A stretch of DNA of 64,000 bases from Pycnopodia helianthoides (Eukaryota; Echinodermata; Asteroidea; Forcipulatida; Asteriidae): the NCBI GenBank assembly GCA_032158295.1, contig CM063248.1, forward strand, positions 11,980,657 to 12,044,656, read 5' to 3'. The notes beneath the pieces were generated by a model. That model ran no database searches. It was not told where the DNA came from and saw nothing but the letters and a program-made list of their open reading frames with translations. Of this stretch, positions 20,954-32,139 are shown one piece after another. Position numbers and translations under genes: made by a program. The stretch's first letter is position 1. Each line of letters opens with the position of its first letter.

Positions 20954-21271
20954 TAACCTTACGTAAAAACGGTGTAAAACGCCATTGTGTTTTACACCCT
21001 TCCGGTGCGAATTTTGTCAACATCTGAAACATCCAATGACGTCACATTTTGTACAACTTTGTACGGGACACCTTTAGTTCATTCTTCGATAATGACGATA
21101 TTCAATCAAACAGGCATTGAATTGGATCTTTTGACTGACGCAAAAATTCCACTTTGGAATGCAGACCTGTATTTTGATGTTAAATACCCAGCACGGACGG
21201 CATGTTGCAATTTTCGCTCTGAAAAGGGTAGTAAGTAAAATGAAATTTCACACCATTTTAACGTGAGGTTA
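20954..21271. mobile_element. TAACCTCA-terminated MITE (family C, copy 2)
   Basis: TAACCTTACGTAAAAACGGTG at the left is the imperfect inverse of CACCATTTTAACGTGAGGTTA at the right. The body shares TTTTGTACGGGACACC-like, TTTAGTTCATTC and TTCGCTCTGA segments with 12588-12887. Confidence 0.85.
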
Positions 21272-22202
21272 GACACTTCACTTTCCACCACTTTCACAAT
21301 GACTCTATTTTAATTGGAAAATGAGTGACGCATGAAAAACTTAACTTGACCTTGAATATACTCTTTAACGAATCCCTGTACACTGTCCACGAGTGTCCAA
21401 TCGTAACAATTTCACATTAGGATATGTTCCATTGTGTGGTACATATTTCGCACGCCTTTTAAAATGAGGACATTGAATCTTGAAATGCAGGCTGAAGGAC
21501 GTATACGGTTATTAGAGAATGGCTATTGGAGAATGGTTTGCATTTCTGTGGCACACCAATAATGACACTCCTGTTCCGAAATGCAGAAGTTTGTTTCGAT
21601 TGAATCAGTGCATGATAATTTGTGGGTCAATGTCGAACATTAACCTAAGATCATGACCTTGTCCGCCCTCCATTCAATTCAGCAATCAACGGAGAGTTCA
21701 CTTAAATAATGAATAATACATTAGTGCGACCCATCCCAGGATAAGTGTGAAGTAGTGTGGTACCTGTTTGTGTATAATGACAACTAATTGCGCACAGGGA
21801 TTATGACAACAATTTTGACACCATGATAATCCATATATGTCATGTTAAATGTCGTTGCCTCTTGCCTTGTAACTGTAAGCAAAACATAGGTAGCAAATAA
21901 TTAATTCTAATAATAATTAAATAAAACAAAATTCCTGCCTGACCCATAAATCTGTATTGTGCGACCACACGAGCTGTGGAACATAATGTGAGAGTGAACT
22001 AAGGTCGCCCAGTACTCCATCGCGATTCAATCGTCATGGTGTAACAATTTAATGTCTATAACACTGGTGATCAACTTGGAATTGGAATCCGAGTAATTCC
22101 CCTCAAAGAAACTCCAGCCTCGTCGCTTTAAAAAGAGTCCCCGGATATTGAGACGTGCTGATGTATTTCATAACCGCTGCATTTATATTGTGGAAACGGG
22201 TG
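21272..22202. other. Non-coding sequence
   Basis: No gene or element recognised. Confidence 0.5.
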
Positions 22203-22560
22203 TTAAAGGCAAAGTATAGAAGTATACCTTTGGCTTTTGGAACCGTTCGGTTGTTTTAATTCTATGTAAATGTAGATATATACAATATGTAGATATATAC
22301 AATAAAACTAACTTGTGAAAATTTCATTTCAAAAGGTTGAAGCGTTTCTGAGATATTGCCGAAAATCTGGAGCGGTTATGTCCACGCAGTAATTGGAATA
22401 CACAATCTGAAAACGTTTTATGCATGAAACGTTTCTCAGATTGACTTTTTTCGAATCCCTTTCTCTAAACCCCATCCTTTGAAGGGAATTGTTTCTCAAA
22501 ATGTTTTACATTATCAACAGCTGCAGTACTTCTTACCGAGTAAGTTTTTATGGTCTTTAA
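22203..22560. mobile_element. TTAA-type MITE (family D, copy 2)
   Basis: It starts TTAAAGGCAAAGTATAG and ends TTTATGGTCTTTAA. It contains the family D block (GAAACGTTTCTCAGATTGA, CCTTTCTCTAAACC, ATTATCAACAGCTGCAG) and a doubled GTAGATATATACAATA. Confidence 0.7.
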
Positions 22561-23519
22561 CTCGTGGATAGTAGTCTCGAATCTACATTAGAAAGTATAT
22601 TCTCTGACTTATCCAATTTCCCCAAAGCCATTGATTATGTAATGGTATCATTAGTTTAGATTTGTCTTATAAAGTAAATCTTTTAACTGGAAAATGTTCA
22701 TGTAAATTGAAATATAGCATGATTTCTAGCTGTGTTTTGGGGACATCGTGTTTCCAGTTGAAAAATTCACTTCAGCTTGTAACGAATCAACAGCTGAGTG
22801 TAGATTCGTAAAAAATAATCTACACCTTCATCAAGAGAGTGTCTTCACAGAAAGAGTTTAAAACAAACCAATCAAACAATGTGATTCCATCAATTCGATC
22901 TTCCTGAGACAACGACAACAAAAATTAAACAGCACTAATGTCCTGTTGGTGAAATGTGCACTTTCACTACGTGCCCATTAGACCAATGACTTGTTATTAG
23001 CTTAAACAACACACATCATTGAAATGAGGCTATGTCATCCTCCTCTAAGCACAACGTCCACAAAACCTCAGAGTTTGCTTTTAAAATTCGCTGGTCGTTT
23101 GTATTCTACAAACCCAGCCCTTAAAGGTTGAGAGGAATCGTATGGAAACTGTTTCTAAAAGGACGGCTAATACAAGTATCAAGTTGTTTAAAAGGTAAGC
23201 TTAAAAATAAATAAGTGTTTGTACAATAAACTGTTGTTTCTTTCGATCATTAGCGTACTACACCTTTAATCGATGTAGACCCCTACAAGTGAATTCCAAT
23301 GAACATCGCCTCGCACATTGCAGTATTGTAGGCGGCACTATCTATCAGGAAAATGAACACACGTTATAAATGTTATCATCAGTTAGCCCTGATTAAGACT
23401 ATGTCCATTTCCCCCATCATTGTCAACAACGTATTACGGTACACTCTCAGTCCGAACATGAGAATACTACGGACACGAAATAAGCAGAAAAGATTTGTGA
23501 ATCCAGTAAATCGAAGAAT
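22561..23519. other. Non-coding sequence
   Basis: No gene or element recognised. Confidence 0.5.
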
Positions 23520-24780
23520 TCTCTTTGATCTCCCATTGTTTGTACTTCGTGGTTTTATTTGGGCGACGTCCCCTTTGGTTTTTTACACGAAAGCGAGGAC
23601 GTCCTCGCTCTATCAAAACACATGGATGCCTTTTGTTAAAGTCCTCAGTTTCAACGGGTAGACACGCTCTCTCTCTCCATACACACAAGTGTGTAATGAC
23701 CTCCAATCGTGGACCCGCCTTTGTTCAACTCTTTGTCCTGACATACGTGAACCCATTGTTTTCCTTTGTGATAGCAAACGTAAACCTATTGTTCCTTTTG
23801 TTGTAAGTCCTCGGTTTGAATGTAAGTACAAACTCACACACACCCACACACACACACAAGTGTGTAAACACCTGCAATCGGGAACCTGCTATTGGCCCTC
23901 TTTTGTTTGTTCTTTAACTTTTTGGCAACAGCTCTCATTGGTTTTGTACACGTTTTGTAACTGGGGACCTTTCCCTTATAGGTCCCCGGTTTGAATGTGT
24001 ATACCTACCCACCAACACACACGCAGTCGTACAGATCTGGTTTGTGGTCTACTGCTATTGTTGTTCTATTGTTCCCTTGTGGTGTCCAATTGTTCCATTG
24101 TTGTCAGGACCCTACAAATGCCCTTGGGTATGTCCACACACACACACACACACACACGTCCTTACGGATCCGGTTTGTGGGGTACTGCTATTGTTGTTCT
24201 ATTATTCCCTTTTCTGAAGAATTCCCTTGTGGGGCCCAATTGTTCCTATTGAAATGACCTTGTGGGGTCCATTTTTCCATTGTTGTCAGGACCCCATATA
24301 TGCCCTTCTGTGTGTCCACACACACACACACACAACACACATACGTGTGTAAACACCTGCAATCGGGGACCTCCTATTGTCCCTCTTTTGTGTGTACTCT
24401 AACTTTTTGGCAACAGCTCTCATTGGTTTTGTACACGTTTTCCAACTGGGGACCTTTCCCCAAACGGGGACCCTATTGTCCTCTTTTGTTATAGGTCCCC
24501 GGTTTGAATGTGTATACCTACCCACACACACACACTCACGCACGTGAGTATTGTCGACCTAGTAAATTGAGGAATTCTTAGTGTTCTTCCATTGTTTGGA
24601 CTTAGTTTTGTTTACGACGTCCCCATTGGTTTTGCGCACAGAAGGGAACCGAGTACGTCCTCGGTATTTCATGCAACCCATTTTCCTCGCTGTCCACACG
24701 GGTAGACAGGCTCACACATCACAATCTTCATCACGATTCCAAACAGCAATACTCATCCATTTACCCCCATGAAAAGCTGA
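23520..24780 (+). repeat. CA-punctuated modular repeat array
   Basis: Modules of roughly 110-190 bp, each ending in a short (CA)n run, occur in the order 1-3-2-4-4'-2'-1'. Module 1 has CGAGGACGTCCTCGCTCT. Module 2 has ACACCTGCAATCGGG(A/G)ACC and TTTGGCAACAGCTCTCATTG. Module 3 has ATGACCTCCAATCGTGGACC. Module 4 has TTGTTGTCAGGACCC. A shorter array of modules 1-2-3 is at 51405-51925. No coding capacity. Confidence 0.85.
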
Positions 24781-25757
24781 AGATGCATTACATCATAGTT
24801 CATTGTAATCCTTTAGTTGAATATAGGTTACACACTGCATCGTCAACCCGATCTGGAGTGCATTAATGCAATTGAACAGAGGTGCTCATGATAGAATTCA
24901 AAGTACAGGCGTCTGGGGTAAGAATGTAAGTTCTTGTTTACGATATTCCCTGAAGTGCCACGTAATTGAATTAACAGCGAGTTTGAAGATGACTTTCAGA
25001 GAATCCCTAGCTGTGATTATTGCCGCTGTCGGGGAACTTAACATGGTTGACGGCATCAAGGGAATCCCCGCTAAGCAAGATATGATTTCAGACAACAGTA
25101 TTAACAACATTTCACATTAGGAGACCATGACTGTTACGTGTACTTGTACTTTATACCATGGTCGATATGGGGCAGAGGGTACCCCCCCCCCAATCTTCCC
25201 GTTCTTACACACACTACACTATTTTCCTCTTGTACAGAAGTAGCCCCCCCCCCCTAGAAAAAAAGAAGAAAAAAAGGAATAAATCTTTTTATAAAAATTC
25301 CTGAGATAGCTAGCACACAATGAAGACCCAATAGGGGTTACACCATGCCCCAGATCGAGCACAAATGGTGTACTTTGATCCTTTGATCCACAAACATTCA
25401 GATGGCAATATTTCTTGGCAACTTCATATTTTCCTGACTACCCATCTCATACCGCATTCTGAGACAGACACCATGGAAGAAAAAACAGCCTCGAAAAACA
25501 TACGTTAAAAAAGAAAAAAAAAGGTGTTTGTTTTAAAAGTACATTTTGACTCTACGACTTATTAATTATTGATTGTAAACTGTGCAATGATCAAAATTCT
25601 ACTTCGATACTATTTTGTGCAACACGACCCATTGAAAGAAAAGCTTGGTTGACTGGGGTTTAAACCGTGTATAAATAAGTTTAAAAAAAATGGTAAACAA
25701 CTAGATTTTTGACGAATGCTACATTTTTCTCGCGCGATCGGTCCAATGCCTGTGCAT
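24781..25757. other. Non-coding sequence, weak coding signal at 24940-25100
   Basis: The plus frame near 24987-25100 reads LKMTFRESLAVIIAAVGEL, which is somewhat protein-like, but no acceptor/donor pair or family match supports it. Two poly-C runs lie near 25182 and 25245. Confidence 0.35.
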
Positions 25758-26153
25758 TTAAAGGCCCTGTACACTATTGGTAAGATCGAAAAACACAATG
25801 TTCACAGATTCACACATAACTTACATGATTTAAAGTAAGTAATGGTAGAAATGGGTTCCTTAAAATATTTCTGCCTATGCTATCGTTTCTGAGAAACGAG
25901 TAAAACAATAGTAAAAAAAAAAAACGGAACAAAAACAATGAGTTGTTCGCGCTGTTGCACGAACGCCTAATTATCGCGCGCGATATTTTGAAAAAACAGA
26001 AAACACGTAAGATCTCTTTTCACTATTTTCTCGTGACCTCGATGACCAATTGAGCTCAAACTTTCACAGGTTTGTTTGTTCATGCATATGTTTAATCACA
26101 CAAAATGTGGACACTGATTTTGAGCTGTTACCAAAAGTGTAAAATACCTTTAA
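25758..26153. mobile_element. TTAA-type MITE (family B, copy 2)
   Basis: Full-length: it starts TTAAAGGCCCTGTACACTAT and ends AAGTGTAAAATACCTTTAA. The interior includes TATCGCGCGCGATA, TATTTTCTCGTGACCTCGAT and GACCAATTGAGCTCAAACTT. TTAA is at both ends. Confidence 0.9.
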
Positions 26154-27319
26154 GAAGAGGTCGGCATATAATAAAATATTGCAGGGCGCGACTCTCCCAA
26201 AGGTTTAAGGAACATTTCTGTTAGCGGGTCTGGTTGCGTAAAATCTTGGACATGTTTATCATGGTTGTACAATGGATAAGATTAGTTTTATACAATAGAG
26301 CGTGGTAATTACAAACATAACGCCGTGACTTCTAGGAGTAAACGTTGGAAAATAGAAAGAGTTTTCGTTATAGTGACGGCTGATACTCTTTCAGAGTTCT
26401 TTCGCTCGTAAAACTCTTAGATTTTCATGTTCGGCCAAAATGTTCGTGCTCAGCCTGCAGGTGGAGTACACGAAAACCAGGGCGAGTCTTCAACTGTGTA
26501 TCGGGACCTCCCACCTTGGAATGATCGCAGGTCAGGGGGTATCTTATTGCCGCGTTCTTCCTCAGAATTAAGACCAGCGCGCTCATTCTGTTACAAAAAC
26601 AGTTGGGAAAAACACACGGAACAATCGCGACGTACGACTGCAATCATTGCCGTGCCCGCAATTCTGTCTTCTCCACCGCCGACCGATGTAAGTCCTGATT
26701 GAGCATCCTCAGATTGAACGTCTCCCCTTGGTGCTAATTTATCGATCTCGACTTTATACAAAAACAAAAATCCTTGGGAAGTGAAAGGGAAATAGCCTGC
26801 AGAGTGAATCTACTTGATGAATAGTCCATTTTTGTCACATGACCGGCTAAAATTTGATTGGATTTTTGTTCTTCTTCTATCCACCCGCGGCCGTGGCCTG
26901 ATGCATTTTATATTTGAGACAAAGTCTCGGCGTCTGCAACTACGCACCGTTGCACCAATCGAATTAGGAGTTATTTTTAAAAACAAAACTACTCAGCGTT
27001 ATTTGAGTTTTTTCTTCTTCGTTCCTTCCTCCTCTTCTTGGAAAATAATAAAGTAGGTACCTTTGATGAAACGAGTTGAATCATGATTGCAGACGTCTAT
27101 GGCTTAAATTCAGCTGTAATGATATAATGTTTTTGCATCCAAGCCGGAATGAAAATAATCTTCTAGCTTTTCTGTGGATCTCCCCACTCCCCGGACCCAA
27201 GGGAACCCCTTACCAACATTACGTTTCTGAAAATTGACTTAATTACGCCAACTTTTTTCTATCCTATATTATATAATGCAAGAAGAAGAAGACAAAAAGG
27301 CCTCATTAGAACATGTGAC
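26154..27319. other. Non-coding sequence
   Basis: No gene recognised. A plus frame at 26427-26702 is low-complexity and has no family resemblance. Confidence 0.45.
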
Positions 27320-27322
27320 TTA

Positions 27323-28335
27323 GGGAGCGTCTCAAAAGTCGGATCGCTTGGAACGTCCAAATGAGAACACATCACCGTCCCGCTGGGCATACTCCGTGTT
27401 CCTGCTGGATCGCGGGCATATCCCCATTTGGACGTTCCACTGCGGGCGCTGTTCCCGCATGTTCCCAAGCAAGAAATCCACGCATTCCCATTGGGACGGT
27501 TGCACAGTTTTACCAATTTGGGAACTCGGCCTGTATGCGAACGTGAAATTGCTAACAAAATGGCGTCTCGATCCCCTAGGACGTCGCTGGTGAATCACAG
27601 TAAGTGATGTTTTCCCGTTGTTAAAGTTAACACTATGAATTCACAACACTCTTTTTGAAGAGGGATTGGGATTTACGTTTGTTTGTATTTGGATGCAAAA
27701 CACGAGGTTTATTTCGTCGGTAGGATGGAAGGTTACGATTTGCCGGACCTACTAAAATATATGATTATCCAAACTTATGAACAAATTCAATACAATTTTA
27801 GTAATTGGTCACCACTTAACTGCAGTTTAAAATGACACAACATCTAGGCCCTATGAAGTGTGGAAATTATGTAAAATATATTTATTCTTCTATTGTACAA
27901 AGAAGGTAGTCTAGATTTGAGGAAATAACGGCGAGCGTGAATCACGTAACAGAACATTATAGACTATATTATTTTAACAAAATTGACAACATATTTAAAA
28001 GTAGTCGAATTGTTTCAGACTAGTTAAAAACATTTATTTATGAACCTACCGTGCCGGTTGTTGTTGTTTGTTTACTCTTTGAAGTCAACGCAACTCGGGC
28101 AATGGGGCGCAAACACAAACATGCGCGCAATCGGGCACCATGCAAACTATGTGCGAATTTTCCCAATTGGACGTCCACAAGCAGATCGTTCCCATTGGAA
28201 CGTTCGCATGGGAACGGTCAAATTATTATGCCGCCGTGTCCCAACGGGCATGCGGACGCGGTCCACCGAAAAAGGAACGTTCAAATGGGAACGTTCCGTT
28301 TTGACGGGAACGTTCCCGACTTTTGAGACGCTCCC
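27323..28335. mobile_element. 1.0-kb TIR element with TTA target duplication
   Basis: It begins GGGAGCGTCTCAAAAGTCGG and ends with the exact reverse complement. TTA lies immediately outside both ends (27320-27322 and 28336-28338), as for PIF/Harbinger-type insertions. Long subterminal regions are rich in GGGAACGTTC and GGACGTTCC. Inside, an ATG at 27560 (AAAATGG) opens MASRSPRTSLVNH and meets a strong donor, ACA|GTAAGTG, after 40 bp. This could be the leftover first exon of an element-encoded gene. No transposase frame remains, so the copy is non-autonomous. Confidence 0.85.
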
Positions 28336-28338
28336 TTA

Positions 28339-29247
28339 TAATCGTGGTATCCGCCATTAAAACTTCACTAAAACAAGTAAATATCATTGTAAATAAACGC
28401 GGGAAACAGCATGTCTAAATTGCTTTTATAATTATAATAGTCTGCTACCATATTCACATTCACCTAATTACACCCATGGTTTATATGAACGCGGCGCGGC
28501 GTCAGTATTATTTTCAAGATCATGCCATTCCTACAATGGTTGATTTATCATCGATAGAGGGCGTGTAGTAACATTAACGGTTCTTGGTACGTGGTCGTTA
28601 AATAAAAGTGGTAACATGTTTCAAAAAGACATGTTTTGTGCATTGATACTTATATCCTTCAATCAGAAGCTCACACAATGCTACATGAAGCCGATGGACC
28701 TACAAATGTATACGGTAATCAAACCCCCATCAACTTCGTGCTTAACAAAATCTCAACCTCGTGCCAAAACACCCAGCCTCACCTGTCACTCCACTCTACC
28801 ATGACTCTACGCATGCGCACCAGTGATTCTTTAAGCATCTTTCCTACGTTATCGTATGTTTTTTCGTCACAGTAACAAATATTATCTTTTGAGAAAGATT
28901 CTTCATCAAGATAAGTTATAATTTGCACTTTTAGTAATCATTGGGTTTTTGTACGTTATTAGTTAAGATCTCAACATTGTTGCTAAAACATTAATCAATC
29001 ATTGCAAAAAGTGGATCTTCTGGCAGTTGTATTAGATCTGTGTTGCTTGCACTTTGCCTATGATCTTTAAAAAAAAGGAAGATAAAACAGAATATCTGGG
29101 CACTGATGAAAGAAACACAACTAAGTGGAAAAATAACGAACTCTTTGATTATGTACTATTGAATTTGTCGGCACATTTTGAACAGTTTTAGGGCGTTACA
29201 ACTGATATTCAAAATGAAAAGGCGTTTATACTGTAATCTTGGCTGGG
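28339..29247. other. Non-coding sequence
   Basis: No gene or element recognised. Confidence 0.5.
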
Positions 29248-30617
29248 TGGTGGCTAGTCTTGGTGCAGTGACCTTCTCGTTTTGTTTTGTCACAGCATCT
29301 TCCCCGCGAGAGGGCGTTATCATCCACGCACCGCTCTTCCGGGTGTGCACCAAAGGAAAAAATTCCAGGCGCTAGGCTGATTATCATAATTTGTAAACCC
29401 ACAGTTACTTTGGAATTTTAACGTTTTTTGGGGTCATGCATTTCATAGATTGTGTAATTATAAGAATCTATCAAAACCTAGGGGTTCTGTGTTTCAACTT
29501 TTGATAAATGTAGGCTTTAAAGTCGATCCTAGTTAGCTTTGGAATTGGAGGAGTGCCTCATGAAAACTGGCAGCAAGTCGGTTTGGGGAAAAAGCACATT
29601 TCAGGGGTGTTTTTTCTGGGGTAAGTAGAAAAAATTCCAAACGGCTGACCTACCAAAAATTGAAAATAACTCTGAAGTTTACTTGTCTGAAAATATATCT
29701 GATTGGTTTCAAGAGGCTGAGAGACTTTATTGTTGAGTATTTATGAATATTAGCATTTAGCATTGGTTGCTATAGGAGTTTATTTAGTGTGGTGCACCCT
29801 TACACCACTTAGTTTGATGATGACCTCGATAATAAGTTATTAAGGCACGCGCATCTCAGTAAAAGTCATCCAGCGTGAAAGCTAGCTGGACTCCGAGTTT
29901 GCCGTGGCTGTGAGAAACGAGAAACGCTTGGAAGTGGGCCAAAACACTTATACAACACCATATTTAATAGATATGCTGGACACTATGCGCACACACGACC
30001 TGACCATCGACAGTTTCCCCCCATCAGGACCTTCTCGTGGGGGCGGTTTGTGCTGTAAGTGTACACTACACTAAAGGCAACAATTTGTGGGTCAAACTGA
30101 TTACCATATTCCGTATGCCCTCAACCTTTTTTAAATAGTGTGTGTGTGGGGGGGGGGCTCGCAATTAGCAGATTGTGTAATTAGGACAAGTTATCACAAC
30201 CCATGGTTCCGTGCTTCAACGTTTGAGGAGACTTGACACATTTAGGCTTTAAAGTTGGTCCTATTTGGCTAGGAAAGTGGAGGGATGCTGCATGAAATCT
30301 GGCAGCAAGTCGGTTTGGAAAAAAACATTTTCGGTGGTGTTACTTTCTGAGGTAATTAGCAAAAATTCCGAACGGCTGACCTGCCCAAAATTGAAAAAAA
30401 TATGAAATGTAGTTGTCCGAAAATATACTTATTTGCTTTTCAAGAGGCTGGGAGACTTAAAGTATTTGTTGAGTATTTCTGAATACTTTGCATTGGTTGC
30501 TAAGGGAGTTTGTTTAGTGTGGTGCACCCGTAAAAGCGGTCTGTGGGTGATAGCGTCCTCTCGCGGGGACAATTTTGTGACATAACAAAACGAGGTCTTG
30601 CACCAAGACTAGTTGGT
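29248..30617. mobile_element. 1.4-kb TIR element with internal direct repeats
   Basis: Imperfect inverted ends of about 85 bp lie at 29252-29336 (GGCTAGTCTTGGTGCAGTGA, CGCGAGAGGGCGTTATC) and 30533-30613 (GATAGCGTCCTCTCGCG, TTGCACCAAGACTAGTT). Inside are two diverged direct repeats of about 375 bp, 29425-29800 and 30155-30530 (shared: CTGGCAGCAAGTCGGTTTGG, AACGGCTGACCT, GTGTGGTGCACCC). The unique centre is 29801-30150. No protein-coding capacity. Confidence 0.8.
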
Positions 30618-30948
30618 GCCTGGTGGGGCTGTCTGTGGTGACAAATGAGGAAGAGATCAAATCAGAATCAGAATAGTACACTGGTTATACATGCAGTTCA
30701 GAAAATCTGTTCTTTTGGGGATAGTAATGCTTTCTTATTGTCCTTTTTTCCATGAGAACGGACCAATAAAGTAATAGTGGTTGTGAAGATAATGATGTGA
30801 AACGCTAGCTCACCATAGCGCCCTCTTTTGGTACACTAACGGCGGTGTGTTTATTGGTCCGTTCACAATTAATGACTGTTGAACTTGTTATACAAAAGAG
30901 ACCTGACCAGATCACCCTTCACAGCTAAGTTCGGTTTTGGTTAGGTCT
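30618..30948. other. Non-coding sequence
   Basis: TTATTGGTCC (30849) and GGACCAATAAAG (30759) form a small inverted pair. No gene seen. Confidence 0.45.
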
Positions 30949-31055
30949 ATAGGTCGTGTCCGGTTATCGACTGTGACTGCAACACCGTACACTAACATGC
31001 GTTGAGGGGCAGAAGGCCCATAACAGTTGCAGCCATAGCCGTAGCCACAAATTTA
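30949..31055. mobile_element. GGCTACGGC MITE, partial copy 3
   Basis: TAGGTCGTGTCCGGTTATCG at the left and CAGCCATAGCCGTAGCC at the right, with CATGCGTTGA in the middle, match the 6311-6453 element. Confidence 0.65.
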
Positions 31056-31135
31056 TCTAAAAGTATGAGAAAAAAAGATGGCTGCTCCACCATGTAAGTT
31101 ACTGAATGTCACTTCGTCTGCAAATCCGGTTTTTT

Positions 31136-31385
31136 TTAAACAGAGCTCCATTTTACATTATACAATGTGATATTCCTGGACAGCACGACATCCAACCATG
31201 TATAGGGCTGACCAGCCTCGACGCCAGCATCAAACTCCAAAAGCTCTCCTGGACCCCCTCCGATGCCGAGTTCAAACATGTTGTCATTTTCATTATCATC
31301 GTCTACACTGCAGCGTGTTAAGATGTTGTCTTCCTCGAATACTTCATAATTGGGTCTCAACGGGCCCATTACATGTGTGCACACT
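31136..31385 (-). CDS. Candidate terminal coding exon, unknown gene
   Basis: On the minus strand a possible acceptor (TTGCCGTCTGTATAG) is followed by an open frame of about 82 residues ending at TAA (31136-31138). It has an acidic stretch (VDDDNENDN), then MFELGIGGGPGELLEFDAG, then QPYTWLDVV. The sequence looks protein-like, not low-complexity. No family is recognised and no neighbouring exon could be joined. It could be an exon of a host gene or of a decayed transposon gene. Confidence 0.35.
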
Positions 31386-31419
31386 CTATACAGACGGCAA
31401 GCGGGCCAAACAATCGTAT

Positions 31420-31796
31420 CATTCGGAGATTACAAGATGAACAAAAAACTAAGGATAAAGAGACAAACTCCTAATCGTCAAGACAATAGTGATGTTGTTG
31501 TCTTACACAATTGTAATGTATTGTTCGCACTCTTGGAATAGATTGGTCGGGGCAGCGTTAATTGGTCACGGGTGGCTACGGGGATAGGAAGGCTGGGTGT
31601 TTCTTCCAGCCTGTTGTTGTCTATGATGTCCCCTGTGCCCGGTTGGCGTTGTTTTAGCTGGTGCGTTTTTTTAGTGTGCGGGTCTTTTGTTGCTTTGTAT
31701 TTCTAACTTCTCTTATTTTGAGAAATTAGAATTAGCTGTTGCAAACTGCTTACCAACCAAAAAGACCTGTAGTATAAATGCAAAAAATTAGTTAGT
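31420..31796. other. Non-coding sequence between the candidate exon and the Penelope-like element
   Basis: No gene recognised. Confidence 0.45.
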
Positions 31797-31839
31797 GGCC
31801 TGACGTTTCGACCCTAGCAGAGTCTTTCTCGAAGGCTAA
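31797..31839 (-). ncRNA. Hammerhead-like motif at the 3' end of the Penelope-like element
   Basis: On the minus strand stem II GACTCT/AGGGTC closes around GCT and is followed by GAAACGTC and AGGC, which can pair with GCC(T) upstream. The upstream core reads CTTCGAGAAA rather than CTGANGA, so this copy is degenerate. The GAAA-CG-UC segment is the layout of minimal stem III hammerheads described for Penelope-like elements. Confidence 0.45.
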
Positions 31840-32139
31840 ATGACAAGACAACACACATACATGCATACAAGGGGGACAAAAGCAGTCAAGTGGGAAAACA
31901 TGAATAGAGAGAGTGGAGAGAGAAAAGCAAGAAGCATTCAGAAAGAGCAGGGGGTAAGCAGGGATTATGAAGACAAAGGGGGGGGGGGTTGGAGGGAAGG
32001 GGATGGCTAGACCACAAGAAGTTGGAAACACAAAGGACAAAATGGAAGGTTGGAAGAAAAGTAAATAATTAGTTAATAGGGCAGACTAAAATATGGATAT
32101 CTGTGGGGAAAAAAGGGAGAAGGCAAAGACAAAGGGTTA

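Noticed and set aside
29425..30530. LTR retrotransposon with 375-bp LTRs
   Set aside because: The direct repeats lie inside inverted terminal repeats; there is no primer-binding site, polypurine tract or gag-pol sequence.
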